DNA of 64,000 nt from Sphingomonas sp. GTDB taxonomy: Bacteria; Pseudomonadota; Alphaproteobacteria; Sphingomonadales; Sphingomonadaceae. The position numbers were made by a program, and so were the translations under genes. The notes beneath the pieces were generated by a model, which worked only from the letters and a program-made list of their open reading frames with translations, was not told the DNA's origin and did no database searches. Each line of letters starts with the position of its first letter. Position 1 is the first letter of the stretch. Of this stretch, positions 25,701 through 34,150 are shown in pieces. The stretch covers positions 1 through 64,000 of the forward strand of contig NZ_JAHBZJ010000005.1 of assembly GCF_019635455.1 (NCBI RefSeq), read 5' to 3'.

Positions 25701-27103
25701 ACCGGACGATCTTCGACAAGATCTGGGATGCGCACCGCGTCGCCGGTGCGCCGGGCGGACTGGATCTGATCCTGATCGACCGGATTCTGCTGCACGAGCG
25801 GACCGGAGGTGTCGCCTTGCGCGGGCTGGAGGAGCGCGGCTTGCCGGTATTCGCCCCGGATCAGGCATTCGCGGTGATGGACCACATCATCGACACGCGC
25901 CCTGGCCGAACCGATCACACGCTGATGCCGACCGGGACCGACTTCATCCGTGCGACGCGGGACGCTGCCGGGCGGGCCGGAATCCGCCTGTTCGACCTTG
26001 ATGACCCGCGACAGGGGATCGTCCATGTCGTGTCGCCGGAACTGGGGATCGTGCTGCCGGGCGCGACGCTGATCTGTCCCGACAGCCACACCTGTTCGCA
26101 GGGTGCGCTGGGCGCGCTGGCCTGGGGAATCGGATCGACTGAGGCGGAACACGCTCTCGCCACCGCGACGCTGCGCGTGCGGCGTCCGCCGCGCATGCGG
26201 GTACGTGTCGATGGCGAACTGGCGCCGGGGGTCACCGCAAAGGACCTGGCGCTCGCCTTGCTCGGACGGTTCGGCGTGGGCGGCGGCGCCGGCCATGTCG
26301 TCGAATATGGCGGACGCGCGATCCGTGCGCTGGATGTCGAGGGCCGGCTCACCCTGTGCAACATGGGGACCGAATTTGCCGCCTTCACCGCGATCATCGC
26401 GCCCGATGAAAAGGTGATCGACTATCTGCGCGGCCGGGACTTCGCGCCCGCGGGGGAGCAGTGGGACGCCGCCATCGACCACTGGATGGGGCTGGCCAGC
26501 GATCCGGACGCCGAATTCGATATCGAGCATGTCTTCGACGCGCGTGACGTCGCGCCGATGGTCAGCTGGGGGACCAGCCCGCAACAGGTCGCCCCGATCG
26601 ATGGCGTGGTGCCGGCGCATGACGCGGAGACCCGGCAGGACAGCGACGATGCCCGCGACCGCGCGCTCGCCTATATGGGCCTGACCCCCGGTGACCGGCT
26701 GGCCGGCCTGCCAATCGATGCGGCATTCATCGGATCATGCACCAACAGCCGGATCGGCGATCTGCGCCGCGCCGCCGCCCTGCTGAAGGGGCGACGCGTC
26801 GCCGATGGCGTGCGGGCGATCTGTGTTCCCGGTTCGACGCAGGTGAAGCGACAGGCCGAGGCAGAGGGGCTGGACGCGATTTTCCAGGCCGCGGGCTTCG
26901 AATGGCGTGAATCGGGCTGTTCGATGTGCTTCTTCGCGGGGGGTGAGAGCTTCGGGGCGCAGGAACGCGTGATTTCGTCCACCAATCGCAATTTCGAAAG
27001 TCGCCAGGGTCCCGGCACGCGCACCCATCTGGCCTCGCCCGAGACCGTCGCGGCGTCGGCGATCGCCGGGCGGATCGCCGATCCGCGCAGGGTGGCGGCG
27101 TGA
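25697..27103 (+). CDS. aconitase-superfamily hydratase, large subunit (LeuC-like)
   Basis: The 468-residue protein resembles 3-isopropylmalate dehydratase large subunit: TIFDKIWDAHRV start, LICPDSHTCSQGALGALAWGIG, and three cluster cysteines in FIGSCTNSR and SGCSMC. Family members of this shape also act on citraconate, homoaconitate and 2,3-dimethylmaleate. The start is TTG, overlapping the CoA-transferase stop. It forms a two-gene unit with the small subunit. Because it sits in an operon with CoA-transferase and faces HMGL and amidase genes, a catabolic hydratase is more likely than leucine biosynthesis; no leuA or leuB is nearby. Confidence 0.92.
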   Translation: MNRTIFDKIWDAHRVAGAPGGLDLILIDRILLHERTGGVALRGLEERGLPVFAPDQAFAVMDHIIDTRPGRTDHTLMPTGTDFIRATRDAAGRAGIRLFDLDDPRQGIVHVVSPELGIVLPGATLICPDSHTCSQGALGALAWGIGSTEAEHALATATLRVRRPPRMRVRVDGELAPGVTAKDLALALLGRFGVGGGAGHVVEYGGRAIRALDVEGRLTLCNMGTEFAAFTAIIAPDEKVIDYLRGRDFAPAGEQWDAAIDHWMGLASDPDAEFDIEHVFDARDVAPMVSWGTSPQQVAPIDGVVPAHDAETRQDSDDARDRALAYMGLTPGDRLAGLPIDAAFIGSCTNSRIGDLRRAAALLKGRRVADGVRAICVPGSTQVKRQAEAEGLDAIFQAAGFEWRESGCSMCFFAGGESFGAQERVISSTNRNFESRQGPGTRTHLASPETVAASAIAGRIADPRRVAA

Positions 27104-27735
27104 TGCGGCCATTCACCCGCCTGTCTGCGCGCGCCGTGCCGCTGATCCGCGACAATGTCGATACCGACGCCATCATCCCTTCGCGCGAGATGCGCAGCGT
27201 TTCGAAAAAGGGGCTGGCCGACGGCTTGTTCGCGGGATGGCGGTACACCCGGATCGGCGGGCGTGATCCACAGGCGGAGTTCGTACTGAACCAGCCCCGC
27301 TATGCGGGCGCCGAAATCCTGGTGAGCGGCGCGAATTTCGGATGCGGTTCGAGCCGCGAGCATGCCGTGTGGGCGCTCGCGGAATATGGTTTTCGCGCGG
27401 TCGTCGCACCCTCGTTCAATCCGATCTTTCAGGGCAATTGCATCGCCAATGGCGTCGTTCCCGCGATCGTCGATGCTTCGACGATCGCCGCGATCGCTGC
27501 CGGGCTTGAAGGCGCCGACCCGCCGATGCTGACGATCGACCTTGCCGCGCAGACCGTGTCGCTTCCCGGCGGCGCGACCTGGACGTTCGCGATCGATGCC
27601 GAAGCGCGTGAGGCATTGCTGGCCGGGCGCGATCCGATCGCGCAGACGCTTCAGATGGCCGGGCAGATCCGCGCGTTTCGCGCCGGCGACATGGCCGCGC
27701 GTCCCTGGATCTACGATACCGTCGCTCGCGGGTAG
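27103..27735 (+). CDS. aconitase-superfamily hydratase, small subunit (LeuD-like)
   Basis: The 210-residue swivel-domain subunit pairs with the LeuC-like protein. Seen are LIRDNVDTDAIIPSREM, the GANFGCGSSREHAVWAL substrate-binding loop, and NPIFQGNCIANGV. ATG 27103 shares one base with the upstream stop (TGATG); GTG 27100 is an alternative. It is the last gene of the island and is followed by convergent typA. Substrate choice in this family depends on residues around the swivel loop, which I cannot read reliably by eye. Confidence 0.92.
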   Translation: MRPFTRLSARAVPLIRDNVDTDAIIPSREMRSVSKKGLADGLFAGWRYTRIGGRDPQAEFVLNQPRYAGAEILVSGANFGCGSSREHAVWALAEYGFRAVVAPSFNPIFQGNCIANGVVPAIVDASTIAAIAAGLEGADPPMLTIDLAAQTVSLPGGATWTFAIDAEAREALLAGRDPIAQTLQMAGQIRAFRAGDMAARPWIYDTVARG

Positions 27736-27760
27736 GCGGGGCGTGTGATCGCGCCGTAAC

Positions 27761-27790
27761 GAAAAGGCGCCGAGGTCTCCCCCGACGCCT
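27761..27790 (-). terminator. rho-independent terminator of typA
   Basis: On the minus strand, a GC stem (GGCGTCGGGG against CCTCGGCGCC, two mismatches) with a short loop is followed by TTTT. It lies 26 bases past the typA stop and also faces the end of the island operon. Confidence 0.65.
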
Positions 27791-27815
27791 TCGCATTCAC
27801 AATCGATCGCTGCCC

Positions 27816-29630
27816 TCAGGCCGCCTTCGCGCGGCTCTGACGCTTGCGCTCGTGCGGATCGAGGAAGCGTTTGCGCAGGCGGATCGTCTTCGGCGTCACC
27901 TCGACCATCTCGTCGTCGTCGATATAGGCGATGGCCTGTTCCAGCGTCATCTTCTTGGGCGGGGTCAGCCGGATGGCGTCGTCCTTGCCCGACGAGCGGA
28001 TGTTGGTCAGCTGCTTCGCCTTCATCGGATTGACCTCAAGGTCGTCCGGCTTGGCGTTCTCGCCGATGATCATGCCCTCGTACAGCGCCTCGCCATGGCC
28101 CACGAACAGGATGCCGCGCTCTTCCAGGCTGTTGAGCGAATAGGCGTTCGCCTCGCCCGCGCCGTTGGAGATGAGCACGCCGTTCTTCCGACCCTCGATC
28201 GCGCCCTTGTACGGGCCGTATTTCTCGAACAGGCGGTTCATGATGCCGGTGCCGCGCGTGTCGGACAGGAATTCGCCGTGATAGCCGATCATGCCGCGGC
28301 TGGGCGCGCTGAAGGTGATGCGCGTCTTGCCGCCGCCCGACGGGCGCATGTCGGTCATCTCCGCCTTGCGCAGGTTCATCTTCTCGACCACCGCGCCCGA
28401 ATGTTCGTCATCGACGTCGATGATGACGGTCTCATACGGCTCCATGCGCTGGCCATCCTCTTCGCGGAACAGCACGCGCGGACGGCTGATGCCGAGTTCG
28501 AAGCCCTCGCGGCGCATCGTCTCGATCAGCACGCCAAGCTGAAGCTCGCCGCGGCCGGCCACTTCGAAACTGTCCTTGTCGGCGGCCTCGGTCACCTTGA
28601 TCGCGACGTTCGATTCGGCTTCACGGAACAGGCGGTCGCGGATCATGCGGCTGGTGACCTTCGACCCCTCACGGCCGGCCATCGGCGAATCGTTGACGGC
28701 GAAGCGCATCGACAGGGTGGGGGGGTCGATCGGCTGGGCGACGATCGGTTCGGAGACGCTGGTATCGGCGATGGTGTTGGCGACGGTCGCGACGGTCAGG
28801 CCGGCCAGGCTGATGATGTCGCCCGCCTCTGCCTCGTCCACCGGCACGCGGTCGAGGCCGCGGAACGACATGATCTTCGACGCGCGACCGGTCTCGATCA
28901 CCTTTCCGTCGGCGTCGAGCGCGTGGATCGCCTGGTTCGCCTTGATCTTGCCGCTGGTCACGCGACCGGTGAGCACGCGGCCGAGGAAGTTGTCGCGGTC
29001 GAGCAGCGTCACCAGGAACGTGAAGGGCGCGTCGGCGTCGAGCGCGGGCGGGGGGACGTGATCGACGATCTTCTGGAACAGCGGCTCGAGCGTTCCTTCG
29101 CGCAAGGACGGTTCCTCATTCGCATAGCCGTTGCGGCCCGATGCGTAGAGGACGGGGAAGTCGAGCTGTTCGTCGGTGGCGTCGAGGCTGACGAACAGGT
29201 CGAACACCTCGTCCAGCACTTCCTGGATGCGTTCGTCCGGGCGATCGATCTTGTTGACCACCACGATCGGGCGCAGGCCGAGCTTGAGTGCCTTGCCGGT
29301 CACGAACTTGGTCTGCGGCATCGCGCCTTCGGAGCTGTCGACGAGCAGGATGACGCCATCGACCATGGAAAGGATCCGCTCCACCTCGCCGCCGAAATCG
29401 GCGTGGCCCGGGGTATCGACGATGTTGATCCGCGTGCCGTTCCACTCGACCGAGGTCGGCTTGGCGAGAATGGTGATCCCGCGCTCCTTTTCCAGGTCGT
29501 TCGAATCCATCGCCCGCTCTTCGACGCGCTGATTGTCGCGAAAGGTGCCGGACTGGCGGAAAAGCTGGTCGACGAGCGTGGTTTTGCCGTGGTCGACGTG
29601 GGCGATGATCGCCACGTTGCGGAGGTTCAT
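27816..29630 (-). CDS. typA: ribosome-associated translational GTPase TypA/BipA
   Basis: The 604-residue GTPase has G1 [10 protein letters not shown]2 in the [10 protein letters not shown] region, G3 DTPGHADF and G4 NKIDRPDER, followed by EF-G-like domains and the C-terminal TypA-specific domain (VHxxG-like [22 protein letters not shown] region). It binds the 70S ribosome and helps large-subunit assembly and stress adaptation, especially in the cold. The length matches E. coli TypA. It is a single-gene unit with its own terminator. Confidence 0.97.
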   Translation of the reverse strand: MNLRNVAIIAHVDHGKTTLVDQLFRQSGTFRDNQRVEERAMDSNDLEKERGITILAKPTSVEWNGTRINIVDTPGHADFGGEVERILSMVDGVILLVDSSEGAMPQTKFVTGKALKLGLRPIVVVNKIDRPDERIQEVLDEVFDLFVSLDATDEQLDFPVLYASGRNGYANEEPSLREGTLEPLFQKIVDHVPPPALDADAPFTFLVTLLDRDNFLGRVLTGRVTSGKIKANQAIHALDADGKVIETGRASKIMSFRGLDRVPVDEAEAGDIISLAGLTVATVANTIADTSVSEPIVAQPIDPPTLSMRFAVNDSPMAGREGSKVTSRMIRDRLFREAESNVAIKVTEAADKDSFEVAGRGELQLGVLIETMRREGFELGISRPRVLFREEDGQRMEPYETVIIDVDDEHSGAVVEKMNLRKAEMTDMRPSGGGKTRITFSAPSRGMIGYHGEFLSDTRGTGIMNRLFEKYGPYKGAIEGRKNGVLISNGAGEANAYSLNSLEERGILFVGHGEALYEGMIIGENAKPDDLEVNPMKAKQLTNIRSSGKDDAIRLTPPKKMTLEQAIAYIDDDEMVEVTPKTIRLRKRFLDPHERKRQSRAKAA

Positions 29631-29736
29631 GTCATTTCCTGAATGCCGCAGAAGCGCGGTTCGGGCGCGCCCTTAGCGGAATTTGTGCGCCGCGCAAAGA
29701 GCGAGGGCGTCGGTCATCCAGCGATGTCGGTGTCGA

Positions 29737-30123
29737 TCAGCGCCGATGCGCGTGCTTGATCTCGGTCATCCATCCGGCGCGGATGTCCGGCACGGAGAAA
29801 TCGGTGCGGCGCTGGCGCGCGTTTTCGAGGCAGATCGGCCCTTCGAATTCAAGGCCGGCAACATCGTCTTTCAGCCAGGCGACGGTCGCCGTGACCGGTT
29901 CGGCGCACCCGACCAGGATCGTGACCTGATCGCCCGGAGCCAGTTTCCCCGCCTGCACGATTCGCACGCCCCGGGCCGACAGGTTCGACACGCGGTGCAG
30001 CGTCGGTTCGCCGCCCTGATGCCGAAAGACCTGCGCCATCAGCATCAGGCTGACGCGCGGAACGCGTTCGACATGATGGGGCATCGTCCGGAACATCCTC
30101 TCTGGCTGCGACTTCAGCGGCAA
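29737..30123 (-). CDS. PilZ-domain-like protein
   Basis: The 128-residue protein contains a PilZ-like beta barrel: an RVPRVSLML arginine-rich entry, then HRVSNLSARGVRIVQAG resembling the DxSxxG segment (here NLSARG), and PVTATVAWLKDDVAGLEFEGP. PilZ domains bind cyclic di-GMP, but the second motif is only partly kept (NLSARG instead of DLSxxG), so binding is uncertain. A later Met (residue 10 or 14) may be the true start. It is a single gene. Confidence 0.65.
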   Translation of the reverse strand: MPLKSQPERMFRTMPHHVERVPRVSLMLMAQVFRHQGGEPTLHRVSNLSARGVRIVQAGKLAPGDQVTILVGCAEPVTATVAWLKDDVAGLEFEGPICLENARQRRTDFSVPDIRAGWMTEIKHAHRR

Positions 30124-30185
30124 CCATGACGCTGATTTCTTTGAAAATGCTTAATCGCGGAGCAACCGAAGCTGCACGCCGCAGG

Positions 30186-31142
30186 TCAGCGCGCCCAGCG
30201 CGCGACGATATCGGTGCGCACTTCGGTGAGGGCCAGGCTGCGGCCGCGAATTTCGAAGTTCAGCGTCGCGTCGCCGCCGCTGGGGCAGCAATTGCCGTCC
30301 TTGTCGCGCCACAGCTTGCTGAAGCCGCCCATGCCCTCGAAATCATAGTCGATGCCCTTCCAGATTCCGAACCCCTTGGGCAGGCGCGCGTCGAGGCCGT
30401 CGCGCCAGCTTTCCAGTTCGATATCCTGCCATGCCCCGGCACCGTCGTCCCAGCGGTAGAGAAGGTCGGCATTGCCCTCGCCGGTTCCCGCACGGCGGCC
30501 GGGGACCCAGATCAGGCCGCCCTGGGTGATGCGCGGCGGTTCGTAGACGACGCCATCGAACGAGAAGCCGATCAGCCGTGCCGTGCCATAGCCGCTGCCC
30601 GCCCAGAGCACGATGCCGGCGCCGACGCCATCGCGCGCCGACGCGCCCTCCATCATCTGCCAGTAGACCGAGCGACCGGACTTGTCCCACAGGATCCCCG
30701 AGGCGGTGACGCGGCATCCCTGGTTCAGCCACGACGCCATACAGGTCTCACCACGCGCGGACGGCGTCTTTACATAATCGCGCACGCCCTTCGCCTGCGA
30801 AAGCGCGGCATCGAGCTGTTCGATGAAGTCGCGGAAGCGCTGGGCCAGCGCGTCGTCGTCGATCGGCTTGCCATCATAATCGCGCGCGGTCCGGATCTCG
30901 CGAAGCGCCTCCGCCTGTCGCGCCTGCCAGGTCGCGGTACGGTTGCCGGTGGCGATCACCTGCATGAACTTGGCATGGAGTTCGGCGCGGAGCGGCGCCA
31001 GCGCCGCCGATCCGCAGACGCGGGGGCCATAGGCGGCGGCGCAGGGCGGCGGGGGCGGCAGCGGAGCGGAGGGCTGCGTCTGTGCCAGCGGCGCGGACGG
31101 GGCGGCGAACAGCGCCGCGAGCGCCAGCAGGCTAGCGCGCAT
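30186..31142 (-). CDS. exported protein of unknown function
   Basis: The 318-residue protein has a clear signal peptide (MRASLLALAALFAAPSAPLAQ) and a proline-rich linker. Its lysozyme-inhibitor-like or DUF-type body has an early helical part (LRAELHAKFMQVIATGN) and a C-terminal beta-rich part containing a CC pair (DGNCCPSGG). I recognise no catalytic motif. ATG 31142 is preferred because it opens the signal peptide. A short upstream reading frame overlaps its start, so translation may be coupled. Confidence 0.7.
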   Translation of the reverse strand: MRASLLALAALFAAPSAPLAQTQPSAPLPPPPPCAAAYGPRVCGSAALAPLRAELHAKFMQVIATGNRTATWQARQAEALREIRTARDYDGKPIDDDALAQRFRDFIEQLDAALSQAKGVRDYVKTPSARGETCMASWLNQGCRVTASGILWDKSGRSVYWQMMEGASARDGVGAGIVLWAGSGYGTARLIGFSFDGVVYEPPRITQGGLIWVPGRRAGTGEGNADLLYRWDDGAGAWQDIELESWRDGLDARLPKGFGIWKGIDYDFEGMGGFSKLWRDKDGNCCPSGGDATLNFEIRGRSLALTEVRTDIVARWAR

Positions 31143-31284
31143 CGCCGGGTGCATCGCCGGTCGCGGGTTTCAGGCGATAGACCTTGCCCAGATCGACCAT
31201 CGACGGCTGCGTCGCCGCGGCGGTCGCGACCGGCACCCAGACCGCGATTGAACCGGCAATCATCATCTTCAGCCTGCGTTCCAT
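31132..31284 (-). CDS. small exported-looking protein, 50 aa
   Basis: The reading frame begins with the ATG at 31284 and runs to a TAG at 31132-31134. It encodes a 50-residue peptide with basic residues, then a hydrophobic stretch (MMIAGSIAVWVPVATAAAT), and a short polar tail with VDLGKVYRLKP. It overlaps the start of the next gene by 11 bases, as translationally coupled pairs do. The GAGG in front is very close to the ATG, so the call is moderate. No family is recognised. Confidence 0.5.
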   Translation of the reverse strand: MERRLKMMIAGSIAVWVPVATAAATQPSMVDLGKVYRLKPATGDAPGDAR

Positions 31285-31293
31285 GTCCTCACC

Positions 31294-31306
31294 TGTACCG
31301 CGTACA
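31294..31306. promoter_or_regulatory. perfect palindrome TGTAC-CGC-GTACA upstream of the 50-aa gene
   Basis: A 13-base perfect inverted repeat lies 10 bases upstream of the small gene start, in the divergent region between it and telA. It could be an operator for a dimeric regulator; no regulator is identified. Confidence 0.3.
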
Positions 31307-31398
31307 TCTTAACAGCTCGCCCCATGCGAACATCTGACAAAGCCTGTCGGTTGCGAAGTTGATTATGTGTATTATATGAACGATACACTTGAAGGTGA

Positions 31399-31430
31399 AG
31401 CGGTTCCCGTTCATCTAGTCCGGAACCGCT
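31399..31430 (+). promoter_or_regulatory. hairpin in the 5' untranslated region of telA
   Basis: AGCGGTTCC and GGAACCGCT are perfectly complementary across 14 bases and end just before the GGAG ribosome site of telA (ATG 31444). The pairing could mask or expose the translation start region. Confidence 0.4.
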
Positions 31431-31443
31431 GGAGAAATGTGGC

Positions 31444-32652
31444 ATGGCGACCGAAACTGCGACTGCCGAAAAGACCGACGACCTGGTGTTGACCGCACCG
31501 GAACCGCTGAAGGAACGGCCGATCGAGAAGATGGCCGGGCTGGTGCCGGTCGATGACGCGAAGAAGAGCGAGCTGGTGACCCGGGTCGAAGGGTTCATCG
31601 ACGATCTGGTCGCTCAGGATGTGAACTCGCCCGAATTCGGCAAGCGGGTCGATGCGATCACCGCGATGGGGCAGAAGGAAATCCGCGACGCGGCGGGCCA
31701 GTCCAACCGCTTCCTCGACCGGCCGGTCCGCGCGATGGACAAGGATGCGGGGGTGGGCGGCGACCTTGCCGAACTGCGCCGCACGATCGAGGATCTGGAT
31801 CCCGGCAAGCGCGGCGACCTGTTGCAGCGCAAGAAGATTTTCGGAATCATCCCGTTCGGCAACAAGCTGCGCAACTATTTCGACAGCTACAAGTCGAGCC
31901 AGACGCATATCGCCTCGATTTTGAAGCGGTTGCAGTCGGGCAAGGACGAACTGTTGATGGACAATGCCGCGATCGACGTCGAGCGGCAGAATCTGTGGGC
32001 GGCGATGGGGCGGCTGGAACAGATGATCTACATCTCCAAGGAGATGGACCAGCGGCTGGAGGACAAGGCGAACGACCTGGATCACAGCGATCCCGCCAAG
32101 GCGAAGGCGATCCGCGAAACCGCGCTGTTCTACACCCGCCAGCGTACCCAGGATCTGCTGACCCAGATGGCGGTGACGGTGCAGGGCTATCTGGCGCTGG
32201 ACCTGGTCAAGAAGAACAATGTCGAACTGGTGAAGGGCGTCGATCGCGCCAGCACCACCACCGTCGGCGCGTTGCGCACGGCGGTAACGGTGGCCCAGGC
32301 GCTCACCGCCCAGCGGCTGGTGCTCGACCAGGTGACGGCGCTCAACACCACCACCGCGAACATCATCGATTCGACGGGCAAGCTGCTGAAGGACAATACC
32401 GGCCGCATCCACGAACAGGCGGCGTCGAGCACGATCCCGATCGAAACGCTGCAACGCGCGTTCCAGAATATCTATGACACGATGGACGCGATCGACGTGT
32501 TCAAGATCAAGGCGCTCGACAATATGAAGACGACGGTCAACGTGCTGTCGAACGAGGTCGAAAAGTCCAAGGGCTATATCGCCCGCGCGGAAGGTGCGGC
32601 GCAGAACCAGGTGTCCGGGGGTGCCGAACAGTTCAAGCTGGAGGCGCTGTAA
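31444..32652 (+). CDS. TelA family protein (toxic anion resistance)
   Basis: The 402-residue soluble, helix-rich protein of the TelA family was first linked to tellurite and other toxic-anion resistance. Typical blocks are KKSELVTRVEGFIDDLV, QRKKIFGIIPFGNKLRNYFDSY and the long helices around AVTVAQALTAQRLVLDQV. It is followed seven bases later by an XpaC-like membrane protein gene, a pairing seen in many bacteria. The biochemical function is not settled; a role in envelope stress is inferred from the family. Confidence 0.9.
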   Translation: MATETATAEKTDDLVLTAPEPLKERPIEKMAGLVPVDDAKKSELVTRVEGFIDDLVAQDVNSPEFGKRVDAITAMGQKEIRDAAGQSNRFLDRPVRAMDKDAGVGGDLAELRRTIEDLDPGKRGDLLQRKKIFGIIPFGNKLRNYFDSYKSSQTHIASILKRLQSGKDELLMDNAAIDVERQNLWAAMGRLEQMIYISKEMDQRLEDKANDLDHSDPAKAKAIRETALFYTRQRTQDLLTQMAVTVQGYLALDLVKKNNVELVKGVDRASTTTVGALRTAVTVAQALTAQRLVLDQVTALNTTTANIIDSTGKLLKDNTGRIHEQAASSTIPIETLQRAFQNIYDTMDAIDVFKIKALDNMKTTVNVLSNEVEKSKGYIARAEGAAQNQVSGGAEQFKLEAL

Positions 32653-32658
32653 GCCCCG

Positions 32659-33372
32659 ATGCCGACCGAAATCGACCGCCAGATCGACCGCGCGAGCGCG
32701 GTGCTGAATCGATCGCGTGAGCGCTACACGACGCTGAACGCGCGTGCGAAACGCCGGCGCGAGGCGGAGATCCTGACGCGCGTCGGCCGCATCGCGGCAT
32801 CGGCGGGGGTGATCGTCGTCGGCGCGATGATCCTGGGCTGGTTCGTGCCGCTGGGCATGGGCGGCGCGCTGATCGTCATGGCCCTGTTGATCGCGGTGAC
32901 GCTGTTCTTTGGCCTGGCGCCGACGCGAGGCGAAGTAACGCCCGAACGGTTCGGTGAGGTGCGGCTGGCAACGCTGCCGCTCCAGACCGAAGAGTGGCTG
33001 GACCGGCAACGGCCGATGCTTCCGGGCGCGGCGATGCCGCTGGTCGATGCGATCGGCGTGAAGCTCGAGACGCTGGCGGGACAGCTCAAGACGCTGAACG
33101 AGGGGGAGCCGGCGGCGGCCGAGGTGCGCAAGCTGGTCGGTGAGCAGTTGCCCGAGCTGATCAAGGGGTATCAGCGGGTGCCGGAAAATCTGCGCGGGGT
33201 GGACCGCTACGGGCAATCGCCGGACAGGCAGCTGGTCGATGGGCTGGGCCTGATCGACCAGGAGATCGCCCAGATGTCGGCACAACTGGCGCAGGGCGAT
33301 CTCGATGCCCTGGCCACGCGCGGGCGCTACTTGCAGGTCCGCTATCGCGGCGACGACGAGGTCAGCGGATAG
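32659..33372 (+). CDS. XpaC-like membrane protein
   Basis: The 237-residue protein has a basic N-terminal helical part, two adjacent membrane segments (about residues 45-90, VIVVGAMILGWFVPLG and ALIVMALLIAVTLFFG), and a soluble helical C-terminal domain. This layout matches XpaC (5-bromo-4-chloroindolyl phosphate hydrolysis) family partners of TelA. It follows telA in the same operon. The end overlaps the end of the convergent phosphatase gene by 11 bases. Confidence 0.75.
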   Translation: MPTEIDRQIDRASAVLNRSRERYTTLNARAKRRREAEILTRVGRIAASAGVIVVGAMILGWFVPLGMGGALIVMALLIAVTLFFGLAPTRGEVTPERFGEVRLATLPLQTEEWLDRQRPMLPGAAMPLVDAIGVKLETLAGQLKTLNEGEPAAAEVRKLVGEQLPELIKGYQRVPENLRGVDRYGQSPDRQLVDGLGLIDQEIAQMSAQLAQGDLDALATRGRYLQVRYRGDDEVSG

Positions 33373-34150
33373 GCGTTCCCAGCGCCGCGACCGCGCGGGG
33401 ACGCAGCCGGTCGGCGGCGGCGGCGTGGATGCCCGGCGCGGTGGCGAGCAGTCCGAAACTTTCCCCGCGCGGCGTGTTGAAGCGGAGTTTCCGGCCCAGC
33501 GCGTCGGTGATGGTCGCGCCCGCCTCGCGCGCGATCAGCACGGCGGCGGCGATGTCCCAGTCGGCACCCCAGCGAAAGGTGGCGAGGAGATCGGCCTCGT
33601 CCGCCGCGACCATCGCCATGCGCAGCGCGATCGAGTTCGGTTTTTCGACCCGAACCAGATCCGAATCGACCCTGGGCAGGTCGTCGGCCGGCACGCGCGC
33701 GCCGGTCAGTTCGCGCCGGAGCGATGCGGCAAGTGCGCGCCCGTCGCGGGTCGCGCCGCGTCCGGCTTGCGCGATCCAGTGTTCGCCCCGCGCGGGCGCG
33801 TCCAGCACCCCGATCACCGGCTGGCCATCCTCGACCAGCGCGACCGACACTGCCCAGCCGGGCCGGTGGCGCAGATAGTCGCGGGTGCCGTCGATCGGAT
33901 CGACCACCCAGACCCGGCGGTGCGACAGGCGGGCAAGGTCGTCGGCGGTTTCCTCCGACAGCCAGCCGGCGTCGGGGAGCAGTGCAGACAGGCGGGCGCG
34001 GAGCAGTTCATCGACCGCCAGATCGACCTCGCACACGAAATTGTCGGGCGATTTTTCCCATTTGCGCACGTCCTGCCCGAACCGGCCGAGCGCGAGCCGC
34101 CCCGCCTCGGCGGCGATTTCGCTGACGGCGTGGCGCAGCGCGTCATCCAC
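33362..34150 (-). CDS. inositol monophosphatase family phosphatase
   Basis: The 262-residue Mg/Li-sensitive sugar-phosphatase fold protein has metal-binding Glu in GWLSEETADD, the VVDPIDGTRDYL motif, and WGADWDIAAAVLIAREAG. The family includes SuhB, CysQ (3'-phosphoadenosine 5'-phosphatase) and HisN-type histidinol phosphatase; I cannot separate these by eye, but the GTRDYLRHRPGW context favours CysQ-like. The start overlaps the end of pmbA by eight bases, so they are likely one operon. Confidence 0.9.
   Translation of the reverse strand: MDDALRHAVSEIAAEAGRLALGRFGQDVRKWEKSPDNFVCEVDLAVDELLRARLSALLPDAGWLSEETADDLARLSHRRVWVVDPIDGTRDYLRHRPGWAVSVALVEDGQPVIGVLDAPARGEHWIAQAGRGATRDGRALAASLRRELTGARVPADDLPRVDSDLVRVEKPNSIALRMAMVAADEADLLATFRWGADWDIAAAVLIAREAGATITDALGRKLRFNTPRGESFGLLATAPGIHAAAADRLRPRAVAALGTPIR

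Noticed and set aside
25697..27735. Leucine-biosynthesis leuCD
   Set aside because: The subunits look the same by motif, but the operon context (CoA-transferase, amidases, island operator) and absence of leuA/leuB favour a catabolic hydratase. The call was kept neutral.
31367..31388. GTGTAT-N10-ATACAC inverted repeat upstream of telA as an operator
   Set aside because: Arms of only six bases in AT-rich DNA with no second copy; too weak to list as a site.
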